In this document: positions 44,665 through 53,696 of the stretch, piece after piece
Position numbering within the stretch: position 1 is the first letter of the stretch
How the letters are laid out: each line of letters begins with the position of its first letter
Assembly: GCF_029210495.1 (NCBI RefSeq)
Contig: NZ_JARGDK010000010.1
Coordinates: 41,226 to 105,225, forward strand
DNA length: 64,000 nt
DNA from: Pseudothioclava nitratireducens
GTDB lineage: Bacteria; Pseudomonadota; Alphaproteobacteria; Rhodobacterales; Rhodobacteraceae
Reading direction: 5' to 3'
Notes under the pieces: generated by a model
What the model saw: only the letters and a program-made list of their open reading frames with translations
Told to the model about the DNA's origin: nothing
Databases searched by the model: none
Made by a program: the position numbers and the translations under genes

Positions 44665-45240
44665 ATGAAATCCCTGCTGCTCGCTTCCGGTCTGGCCTTC
44701 GGTCTCGCCGGTGCCGCCATCGCCGCCCCCGAGACCTACACGCTCGACCCGAGCCACAGCCAGATCGTGTTCACCTATAACCACCTTGGTTTCTCGACCA
44801 CGACCGGCATGTATTCGGGCTTCGAGGGCACGATCTCGTTCGATGCCGAAGACCCGGCGGCCTCTTCGGTGACCGTGGCGTTCCCGACCGCCTCGCTGAT
44901 CACCGGCTGGGACGAGCGCACCGCGCATTTCCTGACCGAAGATTTCTTCGGTGCTGAAGCCGCCCCGGAAATCTCGTTCACCTCGACCGCGATTGAAGTC
45001 ACCGGCGAGAAAACCGGCAAGATCACCGGCGATCTGACCATCAATGGTGTGACCAAGCCGATCACGCTGGATGCCGAGATGACCCAGATGGCTGAGCACC
45101 CGATGGCCAAGAAGCCGTGGGTCGGTTTCAACGCGACCACCACCGTGATCCGGTCGGAGTTCGACATGGGCCAGTTCGCGCCCTACGTTTCGGATGAGGT
45201 CGAGATCTCGATCTCGATCGAGGCGATGAAGGCCGAGTAA
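44665..45240 (+). CDS. YceI-family periplasmic protein
   Basis: A 191-residue exported protein with a signal peptide (cleavage near AIA at 17-19) followed by the YceI lipocalin-like barrel: YTLDPSHSQIVFTYNHLGFSTTTGMYSGFEG near residues 23-53, then WDERTAHFLTEDFFGAE and FTSTAIEVTGEKTGKITGDLTING. YceI proteins bind isoprenoid or other hydrophobic ligands in the periplasm. It converges with a gene encoding a cytochrome b561-YceI fusion, with one terminator between them. Start 44665 set by the signal peptide. Confidence 0.92.
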   Translation: MKSLLLASGLAFGLAGAAIAAPETYTLDPSHSQIVFTYNHLGFSTTTGMYSGFEGTISFDAEDPAASSVTVAFPTASLITGWDERTAHFLTEDFFGAEAAPEISFTSTAIEVTGEKTGKITGDLTINGVTKPITLDAEMTQMAEHPMAKKPWVGFNATTTVIRSEFDMGQFAPYVSDEVEISISIEAMKAE

Positions 45241-45261
45241 GCGCCTGAACCGCTGAAACAG

Positions 45262-45293
45262 AAAGGCCGCCGGAGTGATCCGGCGGCCTTTTT
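45262..45293. terminator. Bidirectional terminator between two YceI genes
   Basis: AAA, GGCCGCCGG (45265-45273), loop AGTGAT, CCGGCGGCC (45280-45288), TTTTT. A perfect 9-bp stem with flanking A and T tracts between converging genes. Confidence 0.88.
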
Positions 45294-45311
45294 GCTATGC
45301 TGAAAGAGGGG

Positions 45312-46496
45312 TCAGTCGGCGCGGGTGGCCGTCAGATCGACCGCGACGATGACCGTGAAGCCGACAGTGGCCTCATCCGTGTAGCCTGCACCCATCCCGA
45401 AGTCGCGGCGGTCGAGCGCGGTCTCTCCGCGCATCCGGGCGGTATCTCCGTCGATTTCGAGCGTGAAGGGCAGTGTCACGGGCTGGACCGCACCGCGCAG
45501 CGATAGCGTGCCTTGGGCGAGGTGCGCGGCGTCTGTGTCGCGGGTGAGGGTGGCCTCGAAAACCGCGGTCGGGTGCGTGAACGTGTCGAAAAACTCCGGG
45601 CCCTTGGCCTGATCGGTGACAGAGCCGAGCCGCAGGGCCGTGGTGTCGATCTCGACGCGGACATCGCCCGTGCCGCTGATCTCATCGTAGCGGATCGTCG
45701 CGGTCCAGTTGGGCAGGCTGCCTTCGACGGCTGCGCCCATCTGGATCACGCTGAAGGCGAGATTGCCTTCGCTCACCTGCCAATTGCCTTCGGACACGGT
45801 GGCTTCGCTGAGGGCCGGGGCGGGCGCGGCGGGGGTATCTTGGGGTAGGGTAAGCCCGACACCGATCACGCCCGCCCAGAGCGCAAGGGCTACCAGCGGT
45901 GACGCGACACCATGGGGGAGGGGCGGGCCGCCCGCAGCGACCCCGCGCGTCATCCGCGCGAGGGTCGCGTCGCGGTCGATCAGCGCATGTTTAAGCGCGC
46001 CCGCGACATGCAGGCCGACGGACCCGTAAAGCACCAGTGCCGAAAGCTTGTGGACCGCTTTCGCGCTATGGGCGAGGGCTTCGGCTTTCGGCACTAAGGG
46101 CAGATCTTGGCCAAAGGGCCACAGGATCGGCGCAAAACCGCTTTCGGCGGCGTGCATGATCCAGCCCGACAGCGGCATGATCAGCATAGCGCCGTAGAGC
46201 GCCCAATGGACGACCTCCGCGGCGGTCGTTTCGGCCTTGCGCTCGGGATGGAGTGGCGCCGGCTTGGGCTGGGTGAGGGCCCAGAGAATGCGCAGGAGTG
46301 CCGTGAAGAAGGCGGCGACGCCGATGGTTTTATGCAGCGAGTAAAGGGATTTGAGGGTTTCAGCCTGCGCGCTGGTCTCGCGGGGGAGGTCCTCGGCATA
46401 AAGGCCGAGCGCGATGGCCGAGAGGATCAGCAACGCGGTCAGCCAGTGCAGCGCACGCGCGGGCAAACCATAGCTTTGGGAGGTGTTGGAGAACAT
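45312..46496 (-). CDS. Cytochrome b561-YceI fusion protein
   Basis: A 394-residue fusion. Residues 1-180 form a four-helix cytochrome b561 with candidate haem ligands His17 (ALHWLTAL), His54 (LHKTIGV) and His residues in the HKLSALVLYGSVGLHVAGALKH helix. A hydrophobic fifth helix near residues 198-215 leads into a YceI barrel at residues 235-394 (LAFSVIQMGAAVEG, ending MGAGYTDEATVGFTVIVAVDL). Known in some proteobacteria as a single polypeptide; it suggests electron transfer to a ligand, perhaps a quinone, held in the barrel. That function is inference. Confidence 0.9.
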   Translation of the reverse strand: MFSNTSQSYGLPARALHWLTALLILSAIALGLYAEDLPRETSAQAETLKSLYSLHKTIGVAAFFTALLRILWALTQPKPAPLHPERKAETTAAEVVHWALYGAMLIMPLSGWIMHAAESGFAPILWPFGQDLPLVPKAEALAHSAKAVHKLSALVLYGSVGLHVAGALKHALIDRDATLARMTRGVAAGGPPLPHGVASPLVALALWAGVIGVGLTLPQDTPAAPAPALSEATVSEGNWQVSEGNLAFSVIQMGAAVEGSLPNWTATIRYDEISGTGDVRVEIDTTALRLGSVTDQAKGPEFFDTFTHPTAVFEATLTRDTDAAHLAQGTLSLRGAVQPVTLPFTLEIDGDTARMRGETALDRRDFGMGAGYTDEATVGFTVIVAVDLTATRAD

Positions 46497-46641
46497 GGGG
46501 GCCTCTGATTTGTTTCGCGCAGTCTAAGCTGCGGTGTGTGTGTCGACCATGCCGTGGGGCGCACAGGATTTGTGCACAAGATGTTGTCTGTGCCCTCGCG
46601 TCAGGCTAGACCGGGACAATTCGATGATTGTGGAGGTTGGC

Positions 46642-47571
46642 ATGAGCCGAGCATTCGTATTCCCCGGACAGGGCGCACAGGCGATTGGCATGGGCAAGGC
46701 CCTGGCCGAGGCCTATCCGGCGGCGCGGGCCGTGTTCGACGAGGTCGATGCCGCGCTGGGGCAGGATCTGTCGGGGCTGATATGGGAGGGCGATATTGCC
46801 GAGCTGACGCTGACGGCGAATGCGCAGCCCGCGCTGATGGCCACTTCGATCGCGGCGCTGCGCGCGCTTGAGGCCGAGGGCTTTGGCGTCGCGGATGCGG
46901 CCTTTGTGGCGGGGCACAGCCTTGGGGAATATTCGGCGCTTTGTGCGGCGGGCGCGCTGAGCGTCGGCGATACGGCCAAGCTGTTGCGGGTGCGGGGCGA
47001 CGCGATGCAATCGGCGGTGCCGGTGGGCGTTGGCGCGATGGCTGCGCTTCTTGGGCTTGATTTCGAGGGGGCCGCCGCAGTGGCCGCCGAGGCCGCACAG
47101 GGCGAGGTTTGTCAGGCGGCCAACGATAACGATCCGGCGCAGGTCGTCGTTTCGGGCCATAAGGCTGCGGTTGAGCGGGCGGTCGAGATTGCCAAGGAGA
47201 AGGGGGCCAAGCGCGCCGTCATGCTGCCGGTGAGCGCACCCTTCCATTGCGCGCTGATGCAGCCTGCGGCGGATCGTATGGCCGAGGCGTTGGCGGGCGT
47301 TGAGATCAAGGCGCCGGTCGTGCCGGTCGTTGCCAACGTGCGCGCTGAGGCCGTGAGCGACCCGGCGCTGATCCGGGAGTTGCTGATCGAGCAAGTGACG
47401 GGCTCGGTGCGTTGGCGCGAGAGCGTGGCGTGGATGGCCGGGCAGGGTGTGAACGAATTCTGGGAAATCGGCGCGGGCAAGGCGCTTTCGGGCATGATCC
47501 GGCGCATCGCCAAAGAGGCGACCTGCGTCGCCATCGGCACGCCGGAGGATATCGCGAAACTCAAGGGCTAA
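46642..47571 (+). CDS. fabD: Malonyl-CoA:ACP transacylase
   Basis: A 309-residue enzyme that loads malonate onto acyl carrier protein. FVFPGQGAQ lies at residues 5-13 and the active-site serine in FVAGHSLGEYSALCAAG near residues 88-104; the second catalytic His is in SAPFHCALM near residue 199. ATG 46642 gives the canonical N-terminus. It begins the fabD-fabG-acpP block, 77 bp before fabG. Confidence 0.96.
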   Translation: MSRAFVFPGQGAQAIGMGKALAEAYPAARAVFDEVDAALGQDLSGLIWEGDIAELTLTANAQPALMATSIAALRALEAEGFGVADAAFVAGHSLGEYSALCAAGALSVGDTAKLLRVRGDAMQSAVPVGVGAMAALLGLDFEGAAAVAAEAAQGEVCQAANDNDPAQVVVSGHKAAVERAVEIAKEKGAKRAVMLPVSAPFHCALMQPAADRMAEALAGVEIKAPVVPVVANVRAEAVSDPALIRELLIEQVTGSVRWRESVAWMAGQGVNEFWEIGAGKALSGMIRRIAKEATCVAIGTPEDIAKLKG

Positions 47572-47648
47572 GCGGGTGCGCGCCTGCGGGGACTTTGAAG
47601 AACAGGACAGCATAGCAGTTGAGAGACTGCTTGAAGAAAGGCTTACAA

Positions 47649-48386
47649 ATGTTTGATCTTGCAGGAAAACGTGCGCTTGTGACTGGCGCTTCCGGCGGCA
47701 TTGGTGGCGAGATCGCCAAAGCGCTGCACGCGGCGGGCGCAGAGGTTGCACTCTCGGGGACGCGCGAGGCACCGCTGCGCGCGCTGGCCGACGAGCTGGG
47801 CGCGCGGGCGCATGTCTGCACCGCCAACCTGTCGGACCCGGATTCGGTCGAGGCGCTGCCCAAGGCGGCGGCCGAGGCGATGGGCGGCGTCGATATTCTG
47901 GTGAACAATGCGGGCATCACGCGCGACAACCTGTTCATGCGGATGTCGGATGATGAGTGGCAATCGGTGCTCGACGTGAACCTGACCGCCAGCTTCCGCC
48001 TGATGCGCGGCGTTCTGCGTGGGATGATGAAGGCGCGCTGGGGCCGGATCGTCAACATCACCTCGGTGGTGGGCGCGGTCGGCAATCCGGGGCAGGGCAA
48101 TTACGCGGCCTCGAAGGCCGGGGTTGTGGGCATGTCCAAGTCGCTCGCCTATGAGGTCGCCACGCGCGGCATCACCGTGAACTGTGTGGCGCCGGGCTTC
48201 ATTGCAACCGCCATGACCGAGAAGCTGACGGACGATCAAAAAACGGGAATCCTGACGCAGATTCCGGCAAACCGGATGGGCTCGCCCGAGGAAATCGCGG
48301 CGGCGGTTCTCTATCTGTCGAGCCCCGAGGCGGGCTACGTGACCGGCGCGGTTCTGCATGTGAACGGCGGAATGGCAATGGTTTGA
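47649..48386 (+). CDS. fabG: 3-oxoacyl-ACP reductase
   Basis: A 245-residue SDR reducing beta-ketoacyl-ACP with NADPH. Cofactor motif TGASGGIGGEIA near residues 13-24, NNAGITRDN near residues 87-95, catalytic Ser in ITSVVGAVG near residue 137, and YAASKAG near residues 149-155. The long N-terminal frame upstream of 47649 was rejected because the family starts with MFDLAGKRALVTG. Middle gene of the fatty-acid cluster. Confidence 0.96.
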   Translation: MFDLAGKRALVTGASGGIGGEIAKALHAAGAEVALSGTREAPLRALADELGARAHVCTANLSDPDSVEALPKAAAEAMGGVDILVNNAGITRDNLFMRMSDDEWQSVLDVNLTASFRLMRGVLRGMMKARWGRIVNITSVVGAVGNPGQGNYAASKAGVVGMSKSLAYEVATRGITVNCVAPGFIATAMTEKLTDDQKTGILTQIPANRMGSPEEIAAAVLYLSSPEAGYVTGAVLHVNGGMAMV

Positions 48387-48465
48387 GGGGGTTGGCGCGG
48401 GGTCGGTCCCGAGAGGGGCGCTTGACCCTGCGTCCAGACGCCGCCGAGGGGAGGCGCAAAACGGC

Positions 48466-48493
48466 TTGCCTTGGGGCCGGAATGTGCTATCAG
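48466..48493 (+). promoter_or_regulatory. Candidate acpP promoter
   Basis: TTGCCT (48466-48471), 16 bases, TATCAG (48488-48493), in the 231-bp fabG-acpP gap. Decent housekeeping match; acpP is expected to need strong independent transcription. Confidence 0.45.
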
Positions 48494-48617
48494 GCGGCAG
48501 ACGGCCGGGGGGCGACCCGCCTGCCGGCTGCCTTGCGATAAGCAGGGCGCGCTAGCCGCTCGGAACGAGCAAGGGTTGAATTGGGGCACTATGGGCCCCC
48601 GAGATTGAGGAATGGAC

Positions 48618-48851
48618 ATGAGCGAGATCGCAGATCGCGTGAAGAAGATCGTCGTCGAGCATCTGGGCGTGGAAGAAGACAAGGTCACCGAGACCGCGTC
48701 GTTCATCGACGACCTGGGCGCAGACAGCCTGGACACCGTGGAACTCGTGATGGCCTTCGAAGAAGAGTTCGGCATCGAGATCCCGGATGACGCGGCTGAA
48801 ACGATCCAGACCTTTGGCGACGCGGTGAAGTTCATCACCGAAGCCTCCTGA
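48618..48851 (+). CDS. acpP: Acyl carrier protein
   Basis: A 77-residue ACP. The phosphopantetheine attachment serine is in [19 protein letters not shown] near residue 37. Of two close ATGs (48612 and 48618) the second is chosen, because its GAGG ribosome-binding site lies seven bases upstream whereas the first would be only one base away. It carries acyl intermediates between fab enzymes. A strong terminator follows, so it is a separate transcript end. Confidence 0.98.
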   Translation: MSEIADRVKKIVVEHLGVEEDKVTETASFIDDLGADSLDTVELVMAFEEEFGIEIPDDAAETIQTFGDAVKFITEAS

Positions 48852-48873
48852 TCCCTGACGGATCACTGGTTTG

Positions 48874-48905
48874 AACGGCGTCCTTCGGGGCGCCGTTTTC
48901 ATTTC
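48874..48905 (+). terminator. Terminator after acpP
   Basis: AACGGCGTCC (48874-48883), TTCG loop, GGGGCGCCGTT region (48888-48897), then TTTTCATTT. Ten-pair stem with one T-G pair, located before thpR. Confidence 0.8.
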
Positions 48906-48916
48906 GGGGCAGGCCC

Positions 48917-49462
48917 ATGCGCAGTTTCATCGCGATAGATTTCCCGACCGAGACCGTCGAACGCATCGCACGCGTGCAGGCGGGGCTTTCGGTGGGACGC
49001 AAGGTGCCGCCCGAGAACCTGCATCTGACGCTGGCTTTTCTCGGCGATCAGGATGTGGACGCGCTTGAGACGCTGGATGCGGAGCTTTCGCATCTGCGTG
49101 CGGCGCCATTCCGTCTGGATTTGGCGGGTCTGGATCTGCTCGATAGCGAGACGCCCGATCTGCTGTATCTCGGTGTGCGTCCGGTGCCGGAACTGACCGC
49201 GTTGCAGGCCGGGGTTGCCGCAGCGGTTCGGCGGGCGGGGATGACATTGCCGCGCAGACGCTTTCGTCCGCATGTGACGCTGGCACGGTTTGGCCATCGC
49301 TTCGACTCGAAGCTCTCGGTCCCTCTCGCGGCCTATCTGGCGCAGATGGCGGGGCTGGCTCTGCCCGCCGTTGAGATCACGAGCTTTGCGCTCTTTGCCT
49401 CGGAGTTGCGCGCCGATGGGGCCCGCTATGCCGAATTGGCGCGCTATCAGCTTGGGTTTTAG
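48917..49462 (+). CDS. thpR: RNA 2',3'-cyclic phosphodiesterase
   Basis: A 181-residue 2H-phosphoesterase (formerly 2'-5' RNA ligase). Two catalytic HxT motifs are visible: NLHLTLAFLG near residues 34-43 and RPHVTLARFG near residues 117-126. It acts on RNA 2',3'-cyclic phosphate ends. It begins right after the acpP terminator and is unrelated to fatty-acid synthesis. It separates acpP from fabF together with the following diguanylate cyclase gene. Confidence 0.9.
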   Translation: MRSFIAIDFPTETVERIARVQAGLSVGRKVPPENLHLTLAFLGDQDVDALETLDAELSHLRAAPFRLDLAGLDLLDSETPDLLYLGVRPVPELTALQAGVAAAVRRAGMTLPRRRFRPHVTLARFGHRFDSKLSVPLAAYLAQMAGLALPAVEITSFALFASELRADGARYAELARYQLGF

Positions 49463-49588
49463 AGCACCACACAGCGCGCGAACTTCCGCCACTATCCACT
49501 ATGGCTATTCCTTCGGTTATTTCGCGTTCGTCGTCAATCGTCCTAGGGTTGCTGACTCTCAGGTCAACATGGACTGTGCGACAGGGCG

Positions 49589-50914
49589 ATGAAAGTAATG
49601 GTCCAAGGCTACGGAAGACCGTGCTACAGGCGCGCTTACGTTGTATCTCGCGCCATTGCTGCGATTGGCGCTCTGCTGGCGGTATTGGTGTTGCTCCGGC
49701 ACATACTGCGTGCCGAAACAGCCAGTATTTCCGATCTTTCAGGAGGGGACGCAGCGCATGCCGTTCTGCTGATGCTTGCCGGGCTGTTAGGCGGGCTTTT
49801 GGCGCTGCGGGCGCGGGATGAGCGGTTGGTCTATCATGGAAGCTGGGCGGTTGTGGCGCTGGTTGTGGGGCTAACTGCCGTGTCGCTCTGGCAGAGGGGC
49901 GCGGGATTGGATGCCTTTGCGCCGCCTGACACGCCGATTGTTGCGAGCCTTACGCTTATCGGGTTTTGCGTGCTGATGCGTCGGCGCGGGTGGTTCGTGC
50001 GCAGTCAGATGACGGCTTTTGTGGCGGTGATGTTCTCGGTCGGTCTGCTGTTGGCGCAGGTGGATGGCGTGATGCCCTTCGGTGCGCCCCAAGATCCTGC
50101 GCTTCTTTGGGCGTTAGTCCTGATATCGGCAGCCGGTCTGTTGCGCTATCCGCATCGCGGGGTGCTGCGCGCAGTGCTGAGCCCCTATGCGGCGGGGCCT
50201 CAGGCGCGCCTTATGATCGTGATCGGTGTCGCCGTGCCTGTCGCCATCCATCATGTCTTCCATATGGCCTTCCCGCCACCGATGTCGCACGGGGCAAGCG
50301 TGTTGATGATTGCCACGATCGCTGGGGTCTATCTGATCCTGCTGGCGCTGACGGCGTTTCAGGCTGAACGACGCGATGCGGAACGGCGGGCATCGGAGCG
50401 CAACCTTAAATATCTGGCGCTGCGCGATCCGCTGACGGGGGTGTTCAACCGGGCGATGTTCGAGCGCCATTTGAGCCGCGCTCAGGTGGCTGACGATCAG
50501 GAGCCTTTCGCGCTCTTGCTGATTGATCTCGACGATTTCAAGAGGGTCAACGACCTGTGGGGGCACGCGTTTGGAGATCTGGTGCTCAAGCGCGTGGTGC
50601 GGCGCGTGCGAGCGGGGCTTCGGTGGGGCGATACGCTGGCCCGTATCGGTGGCGACGAGTTCGCCGTTCTGTTGCGCGGAACCGAGGCGCGTGCGGCGGC
50701 AGAGGTTGCGGAGCGTTTGCGCGGCTCGGTCGCGCAGATGCGCCTCCAGGCACCTGACGGCACGCCGTTTCGGGTCACGATCTCGGCGGGCTTGGCCCAG
50801 TGGGACGGTGGCGAGAGCATCGAAGGCCTGTTCGGGCGTTCGGATTTGCTGCTCTATACCGCGAAGCGTAAGGGCCGCGACCGGGTTGTCGCGGCCAGTC
50901 CGGCACAGGGTTAG
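49589..50914 (+). CDS. Membrane diguanylate cyclase (GGDEF)
   Basis: A 441-residue protein with about seven or eight N-terminal membrane helices (residues 15-255) and a C-terminal GGDEF domain. The DPLTGVFNRAMFE motif is near residue 280 and the active-site GGDEF is intact near residue 354. An RxxD inhibitory site (RWGD) lies exactly five residues before GGDEF, so product inhibition is expected. It makes cyclic di-GMP; no EAL domain follows. The 126-bp gap before it is less GC-rich than surroundings. Start 49589 has only a weak AGGG site. Confidence 0.88.
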   Translation: MKVMVQGYGRPCYRRAYVVSRAIAAIGALLAVLVLLRHILRAETASISDLSGGDAAHAVLLMLAGLLGGLLALRARDERLVYHGSWAVVALVVGLTAVSLWQRGAGLDAFAPPDTPIVASLTLIGFCVLMRRRGWFVRSQMTAFVAVMFSVGLLLAQVDGVMPFGAPQDPALLWALVLISAAGLLRYPHRGVLRAVLSPYAAGPQARLMIVIGVAVPVAIHHVFHMAFPPPMSHGASVLMIATIAGVYLILLALTAFQAERRDAERRASERNLKYLALRDPLTGVFNRAMFERHLSRAQVADDQEPFALLLIDLDDFKRVNDLWGHAFGDLVLKRVVRRVRAGLRWGDTLARIGGDEFAVLLRGTEARAAAEVAERLRGSVAQMRLQAPDGTPFRVTISAGLAQWDGGESIEGLFGRSDLLLYTAKRKGRDRVVAASPAQG

Positions 50915-51064
50915 CGGCATTGGCAGGTCACGACGGCGCAGAAAGGTGACGCTGCGCCTCTGCGTGTCGGCATGATCCGGCTGATCGCCGCGCCCCAAGG
51001 CGTTGCGCGCTCTGGCCCATGCGTGTATCAGAATTCCAATGGAAATCAGCCTATGAGGGATCGC

Positions 51065-52327
51065 ATGCGTCGGGTTGTTGTCACGGGTCTTGGGATGGTC
51101 ACGCCGCTGGCTTGCGGTGTCGAAGAGACCTGGTCGCGGCTGCTGGCCGGTCAATCGGGCGCGGGTCCGATCACGCGCTTCGATGCCTCGAATGTAGTAA
51201 CGAAATACGCCTGCGAGATCCCGCGTGGCGATGGCAGCGACGGCACGTTCAACCCGGACGACTGGATGGAGCCGAAAGAGGCGCGCAAGGTCGACGAGTT
51301 CATTCTTTACGGGATGGCGGCGGCCGATCAGGCGGTGCGCGATGCGGGCTGGATGCCCGAGGATGAGGAAAGCCGCCTGCGCACCGGCGTGATGATCGGT
51401 TCGGGCATTGGCGGGTTGCAGACGATTGCCGAAACGGCGGTGCTGATCAAGGAGCGCGGGCCAAAGCGCGTGTCGCCCTTCTTCATTCCGGGGGCGCTGA
51501 TCAACCTCGTCTCGGGGCAGGTCTCGATCCGCTACGGCTTCAAGGGGCCGAACCATGCGGTTGTGACGGCGTGCTCGACGGGGGCGCATGCGATTGGCGA
51601 TGCGGCCCGGCTGATCATGCTGGGCGATGCGGATGTGATGCTGGCGGGTGGCGCCGAGAGCCCGATCTCGGAGATCGGGATCGCGGGCTTCAACGCCTGC
51701 AAGGCGCTTTCCACCAAGCGCGCGGATGAGCCGACCAAGGCGAGCCGCCCCTATGACGCGGATCGCGACGGGTTCGTGATGGGTGAGGGCGCGGGTGTCG
51801 TCGTCCTGGAGGAATACGAGCACGCCAAGGCGCGCGGCGCGAAGATTTACGCCGAGGTGTTGGGCTACGGGCTGTCGGGCGATGCCTATCACATCACGGC
51901 GCCTGCCGAGGATGGCGATGGTGGCTATCGCTCGATGAAAGCGGCAATCGAGCGCGCGGGGCTGACGCCGGGCGATATCGACTATATCAACGCGCATGGC
52001 ACCTCGACCATGGCCGATACGATCGAGCTTGGCGCGGTGGAGCGGCTTATGGGCGAGGCGGCGGCGAAGGCCACGATGTCCTCCACCAAGTCGTCGATCG
52101 GTCACCTTCTGGGCGCGGCCGGTGCGGTTGAGGCAATCTTCTGCGTGCTGGCGATCCGCGATCAGGTCGCGCCGCCGACGCTCAATCTCGACAACCCGGC
52201 GGTAACGCCGAAGCTTGATCTTGCGCCCAACGCGGCGCGCAAGCGTGAGATCAAGGTGGCTCTGTCCAACAGCTTTGGCTTTGGCGGCACGAATGCTTCG
52301 CTGGTCATGGGGCGGGTTGACGACTGA
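51065..52327 (+). CDS. fabF: 3-oxoacyl-ACP synthase II
   Basis: A 420-residue condensing enzyme of fatty-acid elongation. Active-site Cys in VVTACSTGAHAIGDAARLI near residue 168, His residues in INAHGTSTMADTIE near residue 309 and SSIGHLLGAAGAVE near residue 346, and the terminal FGFGGTNASLV motif are intact. ATG 51065 (MRRVVVTGLGMVTPL) has a GAGGGA site; 51053 is four residues longer. Its stop overlaps mltG by one base. Confidence 0.96.
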   Translation: MRRVVVTGLGMVTPLACGVEETWSRLLAGQSGAGPITRFDASNVVTKYACEIPRGDGSDGTFNPDDWMEPKEARKVDEFILYGMAAADQAVRDAGWMPEDEESRLRTGVMIGSGIGGLQTIAETAVLIKERGPKRVSPFFIPGALINLVSGQVSIRYGFKGPNHAVVTACSTGAHAIGDAARLIMLGDADVMLAGGAESPISEIGIAGFNACKALSTKRADEPTKASRPYDADRDGFVMGEGAGVVVLEEYEHAKARGAKIYAEVLGYGLSGDAYHITAPAEDGDGGYRSMKAAIERAGLTPGDIDYINAHGTSTMADTIELGAVERLMGEAAAKATMSSTKSSIGHLLGAAGAVEAIFCVLAIRDQVAPPTLNLDNPAVTPKLDLAPNAARKREIKVALSNSFGFGGTNASLVMGRVDD

Positions 52328-53481
52328 TGTGGCGTCATATCGTGTCCAATTTCCTCAGCATCCTGATCGTGGTGCTGATCGCAGCCTTCGGCATGGTGTC
52401 CTGGGCGAAGCGTGAATATGTGTCGGAAGGGCCGCTGGCCAATGCGATCTGCTACCGGGTGGAGCGTGGGGCGAACCTGCGCGGAGTCTCGGCGGATCTG
52501 TCCAAGGCGGGCGCGATTTCCTCGGCCTATCTGTTCCGGGCGGGCGCGGATTATACCGGCAAGGCGAGCCAGCTCAAATTTGGCTCTTACCTGATCGAGC
52601 CCGGCGCTTCGATGGAACAGATCATCGGAAAGCTGACCGATGGCGGGCCGTCCACCTGTGGGGCGGAACTGAACCTGCGGATCGGGGTGCGGGCGAATGA
52701 TGCGGTGCTGCGCGAGCTGGACCCGCAGACTGCGAGTTTTGTGGAGGTCGCCAAGTGGCGCCCGGCCGAGGAGGACACTCCGTCCGTGGTGGCCGAAGCC
52801 GAGCAGAAGGGCGATCTGCGCCTTCGGGTGACTATTGCCGAAGGCGTCACGAGCTGGCAGGTGGTCGAGGGGCTGAAGGCTATCGATTATCTCGATGGTT
52901 CTGTGGCGGCGGTGCCGCCCGAAGGGAGCCTTGCGCCCGATAGCTATCAGATCAGCCGCGGCATGGCCCGTCAGGCGGTGCTCGACGAGATGGGCAAGCG
53001 TCAGGCGGCGATCCTTGAAGAGTTGTGGGCAGGGCGCGAGGATGGGTTGCCCTATGCGAGCCCTGAAGAGGCGCTGATCATGGCCTCGATCATCGAGAAG
53101 GAAACCGGCGTGCCGACCGAGCGCAAGCAGGTCGCCAGTGTGTTCATCAACCGGCTGCGGCAGGGGATGAAACTGCAAACGGACCCGACGGTGATCTATG
53201 GCGTGACCAATGGCGAGGGTGTGCTGGACCGCGGCTTGCGTCAGTCGGAGCTGCGCCGCGAAACGCCCTATAACACCTATGTCATCGACGGGCTGCCGCC
53301 GACGCCGATTGCGAATCCGGGGCGGGCCTCTATCGAGGCGGCGCTGCACCCGGATGAGACTCAGTATATCTTCTTCGTGGCGGATGGCTCGGGCGGACAT
53401 GCCTTTGCGACCACGCTCGAGGAGCATAATCGCAACGTGGCCAAGTGGCGCGAGATCGAAGCGCAACAAAACTCGCAGTAG
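52327..53481 (+). CDS. mltG: Endolytic murein transglycosylase
   Basis: A 384-residue MltG/YceG protein with one N-terminal membrane helix (LSILIVVLIAAFGMVSWA near residues 9-26) and a periplasmic catalytic domain. The catalytic Glu is in IMASIIEKETGVPTERKQVASVFINRL near residues 250-276, and QTDPTVIYG follows near residue 283. It cleaves nascent glycan strands and sets their length. The family is commonly coupled to fabF in this order. A terminator follows before the GTA genes. Confidence 0.95.
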   Translation: MWRHIVSNFLSILIVVLIAAFGMVSWAKREYVSEGPLANAICYRVERGANLRGVSADLSKAGAISSAYLFRAGADYTGKASQLKFGSYLIEPGASMEQIIGKLTDGGPSTCGAELNLRIGVRANDAVLRELDPQTASFVEVAKWRPAEEDTPSVVAEAEQKGDLRLRVTIAEGVTSWQVVEGLKAIDYLDGSVAAVPPEGSLAPDSYQISRGMARQAVLDEMGKRQAAILEELWAGREDGLPYASPEEALIMASIIEKETGVPTERKQVASVFINRLRQGMKLQTDPTVIYGVTNGEGVLDRGLRQSELRRETPYNTYVIDGLPPTPIANPGRASIEAALHPDETQYIFFVADGSGGHAFATTLEEHNRNVAKWREIEAQQNSQ

Positions 53482-53505
53482 CGTACGGTCCTTGTTTCAT
53501 TAGAG

Positions 53506-53531
53506 AAAACCGGGTTTTCGCCCGGTTTTTT
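53506..53531 (+). terminator. Terminator after mltG
   Basis: AAAACCGGG (53506-53514), loop TTTTCG, CCCGGTTTTTT (53521-53531). A clear stem with A and T tracts, separating the fab/mltG block from the GTA cluster. Confidence 0.85.
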
Positions 53532-53564
53532 CTTGGGCGTTCGATGCAACCCAAGATTTAGTGC

Positions 53565-53593
53565 TTGACTTTGCGAACGCTCTAAGGTAGAGA
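53565..53593 (+). promoter_or_regulatory. Candidate GTA cluster promoter
   Basis: TTGACT (53565-53570), 17 bases, TAGAGA (53588-53593), in the 215-bp gap before g1. The -35 is near perfect and the -10 weak, as expected where an activator (CtrA or GafA in Rhodobacter) is required. No operator could be identified with confidence. Confidence 0.4.
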
Positions 53594-53696
53594 TATGACA
53601 TGCTAGGAGAAGTGGGCAAGCGCCACGGGGTGACCCGATGGCGCTTTTCTATTTCGCTCGTGCGGTGCAACGGCATGAGAGGCGGGTTCACGACAG

